DNA from: Notospermus geniculatus
Lineage: Eukaryota; Nemertea; Pilidiophora; Heteronemertea; Lineidae
Reading direction: 5' to 3'
Assembly (NCBI GenBank): GCA_002633025.1
Contig: NMRB01000660.1
Coordinates: 62,001 to 126,000, forward strand
Length of the DNA: 64,000 nt
Position numbers and translations under genes: made by a program
Notes under the pieces: model-generated
Seen by the model: only the letters and a program-made list of their open reading frames with translations
Told to the model about the DNA's origin: nothing
The model's database searches: none
Shown here: piece by piece, positions 48,901 to 57,737 of the stretch
How the letters are laid out: each line of letters starts with the position of its first letter
Position numbering within the stretch: the stretch's first letter is position 1

Positions 48901-51900
48901 TTACCTCCCAAAATGTCGAGTTTAGAGGGTGTTATACAAGTACATGTACATGTACCAGGAGATATTTACATGTCGGTGCTGTTCAGTGTTGTGATTTTAG
49001 TGCTTTTGTGTGTCGTGATAGCGATCCTATACGCCGTTTCTGAGATTTAGATGCGACTGTTTTGGTAGGTGTAGTTATAATCAGTGCCGTTACATGTGTT
49101 TGAAATTGCTTGTTGTACCCTGAGATAGTAGAATTAAAGACAGGTATTTCGTCAAAGACGACAAGAGAAAAATGTTAGGGAATAAAATTCAACTTACCAC
49201 TTGAGGTATAATTCTCAGTCTTTCCATACCCAATGATATTACCCTGCTTATCCCTAATCCGCTGCCTTCTCTTCCGGTGATGTGTCCCACCGGCGCTGAC
49301 CTCGCTATAGTAGCTGTGGTCACTGTCCTCACCATGATCTCTCCCACGCTTCTTCTTTCTCTTCTGCGCCTTGAGTTTCTCGGCGGTCTCGCTGTGGTAC
49401 GACTCGCTACTGGCGTACCCACCCCCGGGGAGCTTCTTCTTCCTGCGAACATGCCGTGTTCCGCCCTCGCTGACCACGCTATAGTAGCTGTGAGCGCTGC
49501 CGGCGTGCTCTCGCTCACGCCGACGCCTCCTTCGCCTTGCCTGGCCATCCTCATCCTGGCTACTATGGTAAGACTCCGCACTCCCACGTCGACCGCCTGC
49601 TAATTTCTTCCGTCTTTGCACATGGCGAGTACCGCCATCACTGACGAAACTCTTGTAACTATATTCACTGTCGCTACCTTCCATCCGCCCTCCAGCCTTG
49701 TGCCTCTTATAGGCCTCTTCGTCTATTTCGTCCATGCCATTCGCCCCCTTTTTGGTGAACCTACCCTTATTCATGGAGCCGATCCCGCTGTCGTCTGAAT
49801 CTGCCCTTGCTACTTTTCTGAAAATAATTTCAGGGTTCTCCTTATCATTTTGAAGTAAACATTTGCAAAGAATCGAGTAGAATTTAACGATTAGGCCCAC
49901 GTTCCCCATTATGGGAGAATAGGGAGGTTTAGAAATCAAACGGTAAACGTAAATGTGCCTCTTATAGGCCTCTTCGTCTATTTCGTCCATGCCATTCGCC
50001 CCCTTTTTGGTGAACCTACCCTTATTCATGGAGCCGATCCCGCTGTCGTCTGAATCTGCCCTTGCTACTTTTCTGAAAATAATTTAAGGGTTCTCCTTAT
50101 CATTTTGAAGTAAACATTTGCAAAGAATCGAGTAGAATTTAACGATTAGGCCCACGTTCCCCATTATGGGAGAATAGGGAGGTTTAGAAATCAAACGGTA
50201 AACGTAAACGTTAATGACAACGTTATTTTGTACCGAAAATGCAATATAAAATCTGGTTAATGTGTAGTACGAAAAATAACGTTGTCGTAAAGTTTACGTT
50301 TATCGTTTGATTTCTAAACCTACGTATTGTCAGGATTGATACTTACTTTTTGAATATTTTTCCAGTGATGGGATCAGTGACATATTCGTACAGTTCACCG
50401 TCCTTTCCTCTCACTCGTGTCCCTGGTTTAACTGCAATTAAAAGTAAAATTTAAGGACCCGGCCCGATGGTAACGTTACGCGAAGAGTATGACGCGCGTG
50501 GTCCATGCTAACTACGTATTTTAAGGCCTGTCTACACCATCAACATTTCCAAAACAATTCCAAAACATCCACCTCAACATTTCCAAAACACCGTTGTTTT
50601 TGATTTGTTGCACAGTGCGGACTGGACCGGCAACTTTTGCAAAACAATTTGAAAGCATGTTTCATAAAGTTCCAGAGTGTAGACCAACCCCGAAACAGCC
50701 GCAACAATTCCAAAACAGATTTCAAAATGTTTTGTTGCAGAAATGTTCTTAAAATGTTGATGATGTAGACAGGCCTTTACAACATACGTCCCACTCTACG
50801 AGATCCCGGACAGTTACCATAACGATGTTCTGTGATTGACATAAACTTACTGTTCTTCAAAGTCTCCTCGTCATCAGACGCAGAGTACACAGTAGACGCC
50901 TTCTCCCATGTCTCTATTTCCTCTCCCTGCTCCAACTTGATGAACTTCTTCAGGAAATTCAAATCACCTCCGCTCCTCTCGAACTCGGCAAACTCGTCTT
51001 CCGTCATCAGGATAGTCTTCTCAATCAGACGACCGCTCTTCGTCCTGATGTACGTTTTCACAACCTTCATCGCCGTTGACTTGGGTTTTTCCCAACCCTC
51101 AATCGTCTCCCCATCCTCAAGGTTCATGTATTTTCTCAAAATCTCATCCTGAACGTCTTTACCACCCTTCATCATCCGCTGGTAGTCCTCCTCCGAGATC
51201 TGGATTGTCTTTTCAATAATACGCCCACTTTTCGTTCTAACCTTGGTCGTGATTGTTCTCATTTTAGCCTCACCCCACCCCTCTATCGTTTCACCGTCCT
51301 CCATCTTCAGGTGTTTCTTGAGCAACTCTTTAGCATCAATGTCACCACGTTTCATAGCCTCGTATTCTGACTTAGAAACGTATACTAATTTTTCAATTAA
51401 TCGCCCACTTTTTGTTCTGACAAAAGTCTTTATTGCTTTCTGTTCCTCTTTGTCGTAGGACTCCAAGTTATTTGCCTCATCCTTTGAGAGGTACTTCTTC
51501 AAAAATTCGGTCGGGTCGCCTCCCTCCCTTTGAGCCTTTTGGAAAGCTTTGTAATCCTCGTCAGACATGAATATAATCCTCTCCACCAGTCTACCACTCT
51601 TTGTTCTAATGTACGTCTTCACCGCGTGCACAGCTGAAAAAGAATTTGACGAATTCGATGGATTTCATCATAGATTATACCATGCAGAAGTATCAAGTTA
51701 TCTGATTGGTCGAGACCAACATGTCTCCTGCGCAGGCTATCGTAACAAGTACGCTGATTGGCGGAGCCGTCACTGGCGCTAAAATTCAAACCATTTGTAC
51801 ATAATATGAACCCTTTATGTAACACATATTGCTTCCCGGCACTTACTTTTTTCTTGGATGGCCTCCAGTCTTTGTTGCCTCAAGATTTCCTGCTGCCGCT

Positions 51901-54596
51901 GTAAAGACATATCCGCAGGGTTTGGAAAAAATGCTCTAAGACAAATTTGTATCCCAATCTACTGTCTGGTACAATTTATTCTGTGCTTTACATTGTTGCA
52001 TTATAATTTGTGTACATAACTAGTCGTAACATCAGTACAGAGGTTACTCTACACCCACACCTCGAGTTCAAATGGTTGTGTTTCGACTTTTGGGAAGCAG
52101 ATTCGACATGTCTGCCCTTACTTACGTAACACTTCGCACAATTTACATACAACAGAACTACATGTAAACGTACCATTTTCTAATTCAATGATTTCAATCT
52201 AAAAGACAATCAGGCACACATGTATCTTGTGCACATACAATATTTAGGTTAGGATTAGGAATGAGAATGAAATACCAATTTTCAGAAAAGTTACAAAATA
52301 CATGTATTAGTACATGTATAATGTTATTTTGGCATCTTACTTGAGTTATGGAACACGCATCACTATTGTTACGGATACAAACATGATGATGAGGAAGATT
52401 AGGTGAAATGGGCGAAGTGCAAATTGACAGGGAGAAACTGGTGTGTTTCAGAGAAGGTATCTTGTCATTACTGCACAAATAACCATCACATCACCCATGG
52501 AGAAATGTTTTGAAAGTTCTGTAATACTGTCGCCTCGCTTTTTTATGGTCAGAGTGTAAAACACAGGTGGTACCATCCTTCTTTATTTGGGGGTATGGCT
52601 TCATCAAGTTTCTTAGTGACCTTAACAGCGATATTATGGTGTGACATAAGATTTTTGTTGAAGAAGTCATCACAAGGGAAACCATGCCTTCCTTGTACGG
52701 CATTAGCGATGGAGTCAACATTAAAGATAATATATCACGGATATTTTCGCGGGCCACGAAAATCATTGTTTATTTACATTTTGTTTGTTTATTTCTCGTT
52801 TTTCTTTGTCTTATGTGTAATTTGTTGGTGGCGTGCCCCTTTAGAAATTCTTTTGATGCTGAAAATATTCAATTTGGTGGGTTGGCATGTCCCAAAAGTC
52901 CAAAATAACATAATGTAAACATCAATGTTTACAAACATTAAACGTAAACAATGAAGTCGTGATATATTATCTTTAAGAATCGTGGTACCCGATGCCAAAA
53001 AGAAGTTATTTGTACAGTTTAAGTCAACAAAACATTGTTATTGGTGCAAAATTGCAGTGAATTTTCCTCTACCTGAAACTCAACCTCCTCAACAACTGCC
53101 TTGACGTACCAATAACTATGACGGTACCCGCCACCAACGCGTATGTATTTGTGCTGTAAAGCATTGCAAAGCAGTCAGAATGAAATGTAATATGGTAAGG
53201 AAATTGTGGATTGGAACATGCAAAATGACTGATGGTGATGACTGTTCTATCTAATGGAACAGTGGAGTGCGAGGTAACGGGATGATGTTTTCCCCAGACC
53301 TTCAGTTCAGAACGAGGAAGAAGCAGTTCCCAACGATTACCTCGTGCTCCAATTCGTGCATGGAGAGCCAATGAGAATGGGAGATGACAATGAGGTGAAG
53401 AATCTTTCCACCAAAGATGAAAGCACATTTACATGGATTGTATACAGAATCATGCACATTAAATCATGAATTGTGGAACCTGGATGAATGATGTGGCAAC
53501 ACTGCGCAAGGGACAAGGAGAATAAGGGAAATGCTTGAATGGTGTCTCTTTTCATTCACTATAGAGTTTTCGCAAAGCCCCCGAAACGCCAACGCGAATG
53601 TCCATCCTTTTGTGCGGTGCTGTCTTCATGGCATCGAACAATGGGTTTGGCGTTCGCGTTGGCGTTTCATGGGCTTTGCGAAAACTCCCTATCGACAAAA
53701 GTCAGTGAGTGGAGAACAGTCTTTCCATTTCTTGTGTTATTCAGCAACTCCAACGTGAGCAGACGACATGATCCGCGAGTAGGCTACTTAGGACATAAAA
53801 AATGAATACATCATTCAGCAAGGTTGCACATTGAATAGCGCTAAGCGTTCCAAAGCCACACCACATGAAGCAGAAGCTACAAGAAAAATCCTCGTCACCG
53901 ACAACGTTTTACCTTGAACTCTATCTCCGCCAACAAGGCTTTCACGTGCCAATAGCTGTGACGGTAACCTCCGCCAACGCGGATATATTTGTGCTAAAGG
54001 AAGTCATAATTTATGAGTTAATGATATTCTGATTATCAAATGTGGTAAATATGGTAAACTACGATCTTGTCTACATCTTGTCTACATAGGAAAAATAAAA
54101 CTCGGCACGAGAACGATTACTTATAGTCAGATTTGAATTCTTCTTTTCCAGCGTATTCATCATATCCATGCTGGCATAAAGGAATGATGCTGGGTATTTC
54201 GTTACCTGGGAGACGTATGAACGTCTCTCCTCAAAAATTCACGCTCGATTTGCTGAGAAACAGCAATGGTCACTACTCTTAGGGACCAAAAATTTCATTA
54301 GAGTTTCATACTTACAGCTTCACATTTCTTGTGTGGTACCCCTAGCATGCATTTTATACAATCTTCGTCGGCAGACTGGAATTACAGAATCAGAAATACT
54401 TCTGAATCAAACATGAAGTTGGATGTGGATAATTTCGAGTAAGAGCTGCTTATGAATTGGATTCGTCCTGATTCTTCACCTAACAATTTTTCCACGAAAT
54501 ATCACTTACATATCTGACGAAGCCGGCTGGATCCCTCCATCGGTTTCCTCGAGGCGTGTGCAAGGAGCTCCCTAAACGATCCAGCGTCTTCACCGA
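37034..54596 (-). CDS. Large modular repeat protein of unknown function (gene span; 5' end not found)
   Basis: At least 28 GT-AG exons chain in frame on the minus strand: 54510-54596, 54316-54375, 53913-53993, 53073-53153, 51847-51898, 50851-51633, 50347-50431, 49198-49817, 48187-48393, 45806-45994, 45070-45261, 44222-44398, 43040-43213, 42766-42781, 41878-42147, 41517-41672, 41098-41162, 40911-40993, 40593-40668, 40278-40313, 39818-39987, 39569-39698, 39226-39351, 38895-39010, 38591-38665, 38379-38464, 37845-38061, 37034-37333. They give about 1,540-1,570 aa. No signal peptide or membrane segment is seen; Lys/Arg tracts alternate with Ser/Tyr/Asp-rich motifs, so an intracellular scaffold is my inference. 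I recognise no family. The initiator exon must lie right of 54600. The two 81-nt exons may be alternatives rather than both used. Confidence 0.8.
37391..37682. mobile_element. MITE-like element in an intron of the modular gene
   Basis: Imperfect inverted ends (ACACTTTAAAAAATT against AATTTTTTACAGTGT) bound about 290 bp that has no coding capacity. Confidence 0.5.
38142..38296. mobile_element. MITE, TAGGGAGGTTTAGAAATCAA family, full copy
   Basis: About 155 bp with long inverted repeats starting TAGGGAGGTTTAGAAATCAA, with internal CAACGTTAT / ATAACGTTG arms. Two related copies lie at 49921-49955 (partial) and 50178-50328. Confidence 0.8.
40732..40847. mobile_element. Hairpin MITE, ATTCATAAAACTACTTAAG family
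   Basis: Near-perfect 50-bp arms around a GTGTTGAACA loop. The same family occurs at 2665-2786 in ACAD9 copy 1 and is absent from the corresponding place in copy 2. Confidence 0.75.
41098..42147 (-). CDS. Charged coiled-coil linker exons of the modular gene
   Basis: Exon 41878-42147 (90 residues) begins FITVDDGKGGKV and continues into a long E/K/R-rich helix (KNMTEEEKKAYLAEREQRKK). Exon 41517-41672 continues the helix and then becomes Gly/Arg-rich with KDWDDRGIGLAHE. Exon 41098-41162 is Lys/Asp-rich. The helical part suggests a coiled coil of roughly 100 residues linking the cassette block to the C-terminal domain. Confidence 0.75.
41203..41516. repeat. Palindrome followed by a 101-bp tandem duplication
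   Basis: An inverted repeat centred near 41256 (GAACTGCGG..CCGCAGTTC with GAACCATGAA arms) is followed by two near-identical copies of a 101-bp unit (about 41310-41410 and 41411-41512). The unit contains ATGGCATGATATGGCTCGAT. The repeat ends right next to the donor of exon 41517-41672. Confidence 0.75.
42766..42781 (-). CDS. 16-nt microexon
   Basis: The 16 bases ATTCCGATTCGTCAAG lie between a good acceptor (gccttacag) and a gtaag donor. They convert the phase 1 end of exon 43040-43213 into the phase 2 start required by exon 41878-42147, adding D-S-D-S-S. Without it the two neighbouring exons cannot be joined in frame. Confidence 0.7.
43040..43213 (-). CDS. Cassette exon 6 of the SYYSEVS repeat block
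   Basis: 174 nt, phase 1-1. Encodes EGEGRGRKKKKKRGG, then DSDHSYYSEVSAGGTRR, then RIRDAQGRVIGHGEA. It is the last cassette before the microexon and has a slightly altered GGTRR core. Confidence 0.8.
43422..43556. mobile_element. MITE, AGTTTTCGCAAAGCCCCCGA family
   Basis: About 135 bp with inverted ends AGGGAGTTTCGCAAAGCCCC / GGGGCTTTTCGAAAACTCT and GAAACGCCAACGC subterminal words. A second copy lies at 53566-53693. Confidence 0.8.
44222..44398 (-). CDS. Cassette exon 5 of the SYYSEVS repeat block
   Basis: 177 nt, phase 1-1. Encodes DEGSKKKKKGRVHG, SAHSYFTEVSEGGTRYR and RIRDEHGNVIGYKTA. This is the most divergent cassette (SYFTEVS). Confidence 0.8.
44587..44913. mobile_element. MITE-like element with CATCTGGAGCTCGATGGGCG ends
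   Basis: Inverted ends (ACTATAGTACGTTTAAGTCA and its complement) plus CATCTGGAGCTCGATGGGCG enclose about 325 bp in an intron. Confidence 0.7.
45070..45261 (-). CDS. Cassette exon 4 of the SYYSEVS repeat block
   Basis: 192 nt, phase 1-1. Encodes GEGGGGKKKRKKGRREHG, DSDHSYYSEVSAGGTRHR and RIRDKDGKVIGYGEAEEY. This is close to the consensus. Confidence 0.85.
45402..45466. repeat. Short hairpin
   Basis: GATCGCACCGCTAGGG pairs with CCCTAGCGGTGGGATC across a short AT-rich loop. It may be a small MITE or a structured intron element. Confidence 0.6.
45806..45994 (-). CDS. Cassette exon 3 of the SYYSEVS repeat block
   Basis: 189 nt, phase 1-1. Encodes DEGGKGKKGKKKGRRQHG, DSDHSYYSEVSEGGTRHQ and RIRDKDGKVIGYGKAEDY. 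Confidence 0.85.
46443..47966. mobile_element. Composite terminal-inverted-repeat element
   Basis: The left end (GCGCTTCCACTACAAAAAAA, TTCTGCTTCCATTACAGAAT, and a CAGCTAAGCGACGTAACGGA segment near 46552) recurs inverted at the right end. The right terminus is duplicated in tandem with a period of 123 bp (47721-47843 and 47844-47966). The interior (about 46600-47500) has only broken ORFs and a nested 160-bp palindrome. No transposase is recognisable. Confidence 0.75.
47151..47310. repeat. Perfect 160-bp palindrome with no spacer
   Basis: Bases 47151-47230 are the exact reverse complement of 47231-47310, with the centre at GCAAAATTTTGC. The palindrome is flanked by direct ATGATT repeats (47145-47150 and 47311-47316), consistent with a target-site duplication. 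Confidence 0.95.
48187..48393 (-). CDS. Cassette exon 2 of the SYYSEVS repeat block
   Basis: 207 nt, phase 1-1. Encodes a Gly/Lys tract (GGKKKGKKGGKGKKDKD), then DSDVSYFSEVSAGGTRHQ and RIRDAEGKVVGYGKAQDV. Confidence 0.85.
48501..48773. mobile_element. Foldback element with GGGGCC..CAAAATTG ends
   Basis: GGGGCCGTCTCAAAATTG pairs with CAATTTTGAGAGGGCCCC, and GATGAAGTGACTTCGTC pairs with an inner copy. It contains a poly-G run. Confidence 0.6.
49198..49817 (-). CDS. Long cassette exon 1 of the SYYSEVS repeat block
   Basis: 620 nt encoding about 207 residues: KVARADSDDSGIGSMNKGRF, then three successive repeat units. Their cores are SDSEYSYKSFVSDGGTRHVQ, SAHSYYSVVSEGGTRHVR and SDHSYYSEVSAGGTHHRK. 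The first two are followed by SAESYHS/SSESYHS tails and very basic RRRRRRRER tracts, and the third by RIRDKQGNIIGYG. It appears to be a fusion of several ancestral cassettes and ends in phase 1, like the single cassettes. Confidence 0.85.
49697..50200. repeat. Tandem duplication of an exon start plus intron, about 255-bp unit
   Basis: About 250 bp (49697-49952) recurs almost unchanged at 49953-50200. The unit holds the acceptor and first roughly 40 codons of exon 49198-49817, upstream intron, and the end of a TAGGGAGGTTTAGAAATCAA MITE. The upstream copy (50072 downward) keeps its acceptor but runs into MITE sequence, so it is an incomplete decoy exon. Confidence 0.85.
50178..50328. mobile_element. 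MITE, TAGGGAGGTTTAGAAATCAA family
   Basis: Full-length relative of 38142-38296, with inverted ends and ACGTTGTCG / CGACAACGT arms. The left end of a further copy at 49921-49955 sits at the breakpoint of the local tandem duplication. Confidence 0.75.
50347..50431 (-). CDS. Linker exon of the modular gene
   Basis: 85 nt encoding KPGTRVRGKDGELYEYVTDP and ITGKIFKK. It joins the four-repeat exon to the cassette block; the phases match on both sides. Confidence 0.8.
50521..50777. mobile_element. Palindromic MITE with AAGGCCTGTCTACA ends
   Basis: AAGGCCTGTCTACA..CATCAACATTT at the left matches AAATGTTGATGATGTAGACA / GGCCTT at the right. The interior is rich in CCAAAACA. Confidence 0.75.
50851..51633 (-). 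CDS. Exon with four tandem RTKSGR repeats
   Basis: 783 nt, 261 residues. Four repeats of about 60 residues share the pattern T-x-(I/V)-R-T-K-S-G-R-(L/I)-(I/V)-E-(K/R), then an S/T-(E/D)-x-(E/D)-(Y/F) helix, a G-G-x-D-like turn, L-(K/R)-K-(Y/H/F), and (in repeats 2-4) a G-E-x-I-E-x-W end. The RTKSGR cores start near 51606, 51420, 51240 and 51054. All four lie in a single exon, so they did not arise by exon shuffling. I know of no named domain with this pattern. Confidence 0.85.
51847..51898 (-). CDS. Small helical exon of the modular gene
   Basis: 52 nt encoding RQQEILRQQRLEAIQEK, between a ctttacag acceptor and a gtaagt donor. It starts in phase 0, as both 81-nt exons upstream require, and ends in phase 1, matching the four-repeat exon. 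Confidence 0.75.
52722..52976. mobile_element. MITE-like inverted repeat
   Basis: TTAAAGATAATATATCAC pairs with GTGATATATTATCTTTAA. About 255 bp, AT-rich, in an intron. Confidence 0.65.
53073..53153 (-). CDS. Duplicated exon B (HKYIRVGGGYRHSYW-Y)
   Basis: 81 nt, phase 0-0, with acceptor ctttacag and donor gtagag. Encodes HKYIRVGGGYRHSYWYVKAV and VEEVEFQ. It shares 20 of 27 residues with exon A (53913-53993), and either exon can join the same neighbours in frame. Confidence 0.8.
53566..53693. mobile_element. MITE, AGTTTTCGCAAAGCCCCCGA family, second copy
   Basis: Inverted ends AGAGTTTTCGCAAAGCCCCC / GGGCTTTGCGAAAACTCCCT with the same GAAACGCCAACGC word as 43422-43556. It is inserted between the two alternative exons. 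Confidence 0.8.
53913..53993 (-). CDS. Duplicated exon A (HKYIRVGGGYRHSYW-H)
   Basis: 81 nt, phase 0-0, with acceptor tcctttag and donor gtaaaa. Encodes HKYIRVGGGYRHSYWHVKAL and LAEIEFK. The first 15 residues are identical to exon B about 760 bp downstream in the gene; differences gather in the second half. This pattern is expected of mutually exclusive exons or of a recent exon duplication. Confidence 0.8.
54316..54375 (-). CDS. Cys-containing small exon of the modular gene
   Basis: 60 nt, phase 0-0, encoding SADEDCIKCMLGVPHKKCEA. The C-x2-C and C-x8-C spacing could hold a metal ion or form a small knuckle, but no partner cysteines are seen nearby. Confidence 0.7.
54510..54596 (-). CDS. Most upstream recognised exon of the modular gene
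   Basis: 87 nt, phase 0-0, from a tttacgtctag acceptor to a gtaagt donor, encoding SVKTLDRLGSSLHTPRGNRW and RDPAGFVRY. It begins after an acceptor, so the start codon lies in an unseen exon further right. Confidence 0.65.
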
Positions 54597-56700
54597 CTAG
54601 ACGTAAAGAGAGAAAGGAGAACGACAAGATAAGGACAGGACATGACGTGCTAATTTGGGGTTCCTAAGCTGTTCCTTGGGTTCCCAAGAAAGGTTTCCGA
54701 AGAGACTGGGGTAGCTGGGGTAACTTATGACTGAATGAGCTGCTGTTTTGGAGTTCCTCAGAAAGGTTTCTGCTACAGAGATGAGGGAATGATGTGAAGT
54801 GATTTGCAGCTGAATGAGCCGCACCTGGAGTTCCAGAGAAGTTTCTGGAGAGACTGAGCTGATGCAGCGAAGTGCTTAGATTATCAACAATTGGAAGCGT
54901 CAAATGAAAGCATCACCCAATTTCATCATTATTGCGAAAAGAGATATTTGGAAGCAGTGATAATATTCTGTTGACATCCTTCCATCGCATCGCTTGGTCT
55001 CGCTCCTCTTCATGGAGATAAGCGAGATCAAAGCCCTGCAGATGGGAAGATGTCTGTTGCTGGCTGTTTCGTCGGAGTTTGTCTCAGCTTCCGGTTGTTC
55101 AAATCCCGCATCGAGACGATCCTTTCGACAATGGCAGAGGAGCCTTCATCTCAACGGGGATATCTTGGGTAGTTTGTTGAGTGGGTTAATGATCTAAAGC
55201 AGTTCGAGCCACTATATTATTGATAGCAAGTATTTAAAAATGCTTCGTACATGTACATCAAAGACAGATTACATGTACCATTGATTCATGCGAACCAGAT
55301 ATTCCCAATGCCCCACCGTCGTGGGGGACACACGAAACCCGTTATTTTCTTGACAGAACGTTTGATCACAAGATAGATTAGCGTCAATTCAAAATCCCCC
55401 AACTCGAATGGACGCCTCGGTGTTTCATAAGACAGCGGGGAACGATCCTTAGTTGAAGTGCTAATAATGCAAAGAGCATATCACATTATATACCTCTTGC
55501 AAACATATCATTTGTATGTTTTCTTCTTTGATGCTTTGCATTTTTTTGTCGAAAAAGTAGGTCAGCTCAACAGGGTAATATTTGGCAAATCCTGATTGCT
55601 GTGATAGCGTGTTCTAGAGTGCGAAGCAAACTGGGGAGCTTTTGTAAACAAGATTATAATTGGCCAGATTTCTAGCCAATCAGAAACTGTCTGCAGTATT
55701 GTAATTAATTTCGGGCCAATCAGCGTTTGCCTATTGTATCAGTTTCGGGCTAATCAGGATTTGTCTATTGTATTTGTGTCGGGTTACTAGGGGCTGTCTA
55801 TTGTGTCATGTTCGGGCAACACGAACACGCAGGCGAACAATGACTTCACAAAGAATTCATCCCCAACCTTTGTTCGCCTGCGTGTTCGTGTCGCGTGTGC
55901 CTCGACGTAAACTCAGCCTTACAAACATGAACTATGGAGCGCCGTATTTTCCCTTTAATAGCATTTTATAAGGCGATCAGTTGCTGAATTTGCAATCGAA
56001 TGATGAAAGTAGCGATATTTAAATGTATTACATTGACTTGAGCTGCATGACATGATTTATTGAACGTAATCGCTGAGGAAATGAATTGTAGTGGTTGAAA
56101 TCAATTTCTTGAACAATTGATGCTGCATTTCACCTGCTGTGGTTCACAAAGCGGCCAACTGCCTTTGCCGATTCAGTACCTGGATGTGGTAAATTCTCAT
56201 CAATCAAATGCTGTATTATTGCACAAAAATACATGTGTTGCTAGATTGAAATTCTCCTGTGAAAGATATTGGCCCACTGAACAAAAAGCAGAAAATCTTC
56301 ATGTGACGGAGAGCTGGACTCTCTTTGTTCTTCTGGTAGAGGAAAAAGGACCGCTGTTGTTGTTAATTAACTTTAATAAATGGCAAAAACGTTTTCTTTC
56401 ACAAAATTACTGTAATGTTTTTTTTATCCATCTTAGCCACCTTCCGACCGCTTTGGCACAATTTTGCCGAAAAAAAATATCTTCCTTGCTTAAAGACGAA
56501 GTAAAAGGTACAGTACAAGAAATTAAATATTCTGGGCGGGGCTGTTCACAGAACAGCACTGAAGCCAACATTGAAGCCCCAAAAGGACTGTTGGTTGCCT
56601 AACAAGTTTCTTTTGCGGTTTATTTCATATCATCAGTCTTTTCCCTCACCCACCAACGGTTGTTTCCATAAGTTGCTGATGGGAAAAATAATCATTTTTT
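54597..56700. other. No gene recognised; presumed upstream region of the modular gene
   Basis: The missing first exon may lie here but no start stands out. A hairpin at about 55817-55902 (CACGAACACGCAGGCGAACA and its complement) is present. The 161-codon plus-strand ORF at 56117-56602 has no recognisable features. Confidence 0.45.
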
Positions 56701-56705
56701 ATCGT

Positions 56706-57110
56706 TATAATGACCTCGAAAGGGCCCAATTTGATCAAAGTAATGGATTGAGGTTGGGTGGACGAGGTGAATGAACCCGCGTGATGCGCGAGCCGAAGAC
56801 AATTAGACCAATCGCCCTTGACACCGATGACGTCATTTGAAAGTTGCCGCTAATTTCACGCTGCCCCGGAATTTTTGTGCGGTGATGTTTTCCCTTAAAA
56901 ATTACGGTAATCTTTTAATGACCTAGAAAGGCTCCAATCCGATCAGAATGGGTGTGGTGGGGTGAGGTGATCGAACCGTGATGCGAGAGACAATCCGAAG
57001 ACAATTAGACCAACCACCCTTGACCCCGATGACGTCATTTAAAATACCGCTATTTTTAGGTTGCCGCGGGAAATTTGTGCGGTGATATTTTCCCTTAAAA
57101 ACCCATCTTT
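56706..57110. repeat. Direct repeat, two diverged copies of about 200 bp
   Basis: Both halves share CGAAGACAATTAGACCAA, GATGACGTCATTT, TTTGTGCGGTGAT and TTTTCCCTTAAAAA in the same order (about 56708-56910 and 56924-57105). Divergence is moderate, so this is an old repeat. Confidence 0.75.
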
Positions 57111-57737
57111 TATGGCGAATGACAGTCAAAGAATGCCAAGAGTGCATCTACCGGACATGCAGGAATGTCAACATGTCTTTGCTTGTAGGATTTTGGGCAA
57201 ATTAAGCCTGCAATTGGGCGAGGAAGTTGTCAAGGTCACGCGATGGCCCGTGCGTGACTTGCGGCACTCGGCATCATCATCATTGTCATCATGGTCATGT
57301 CGTCCTCATTTCGGACAGCGTGAGCTGCTTTATTCTTATGAAATAAGGCAATAGGGGCGACGTAAGTATTGTAAAAACGATTTCACTCGACAATGCTATG
57401 ACTTGTGGTCCCTGGCCGAAACCGTGTCGCCAAAACTAGCCAAGAAAGTTACGTCAGTTGCCCGGGGAAATCGCAGTGTTCGTCATGGGTCATGACACTT
57501 GTACAGTGTGCATTGAGATACATTGTTTCATATGCAAATGAGGTCAGAGCAGTCTGTGGCTGTATATTGCAAAAACTGGTAGGATTTGAATGCGTTGTGG
57601 GTGTGCCTATGACCTGGTGCAGCCAACTTCGAACTAGGCCAACAAATCTAACACTGTAGGCCTCATGTTGCCGTTTTTACAACAGAATACTGGATAGTTC
57701 CCCCAATACCGCTCAGAGTGTACATGTATGAAATCGC

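Noticed and set aside
49175-50029. Continuous 284-codon reading through 49175-50029 as one exon
   Set aside because: The frame crosses intron and MITE sequence between two copies of the same exon start. The real exon begins at the acceptor after 49818 and ends at 49198.
56117-56602. 161-codon plus-strand ORF
   Set aside because: No recognisable domain, low-complexity composition, no splice or neighbour support; an ORF of this length is possible by chance in AT-rich DNA.
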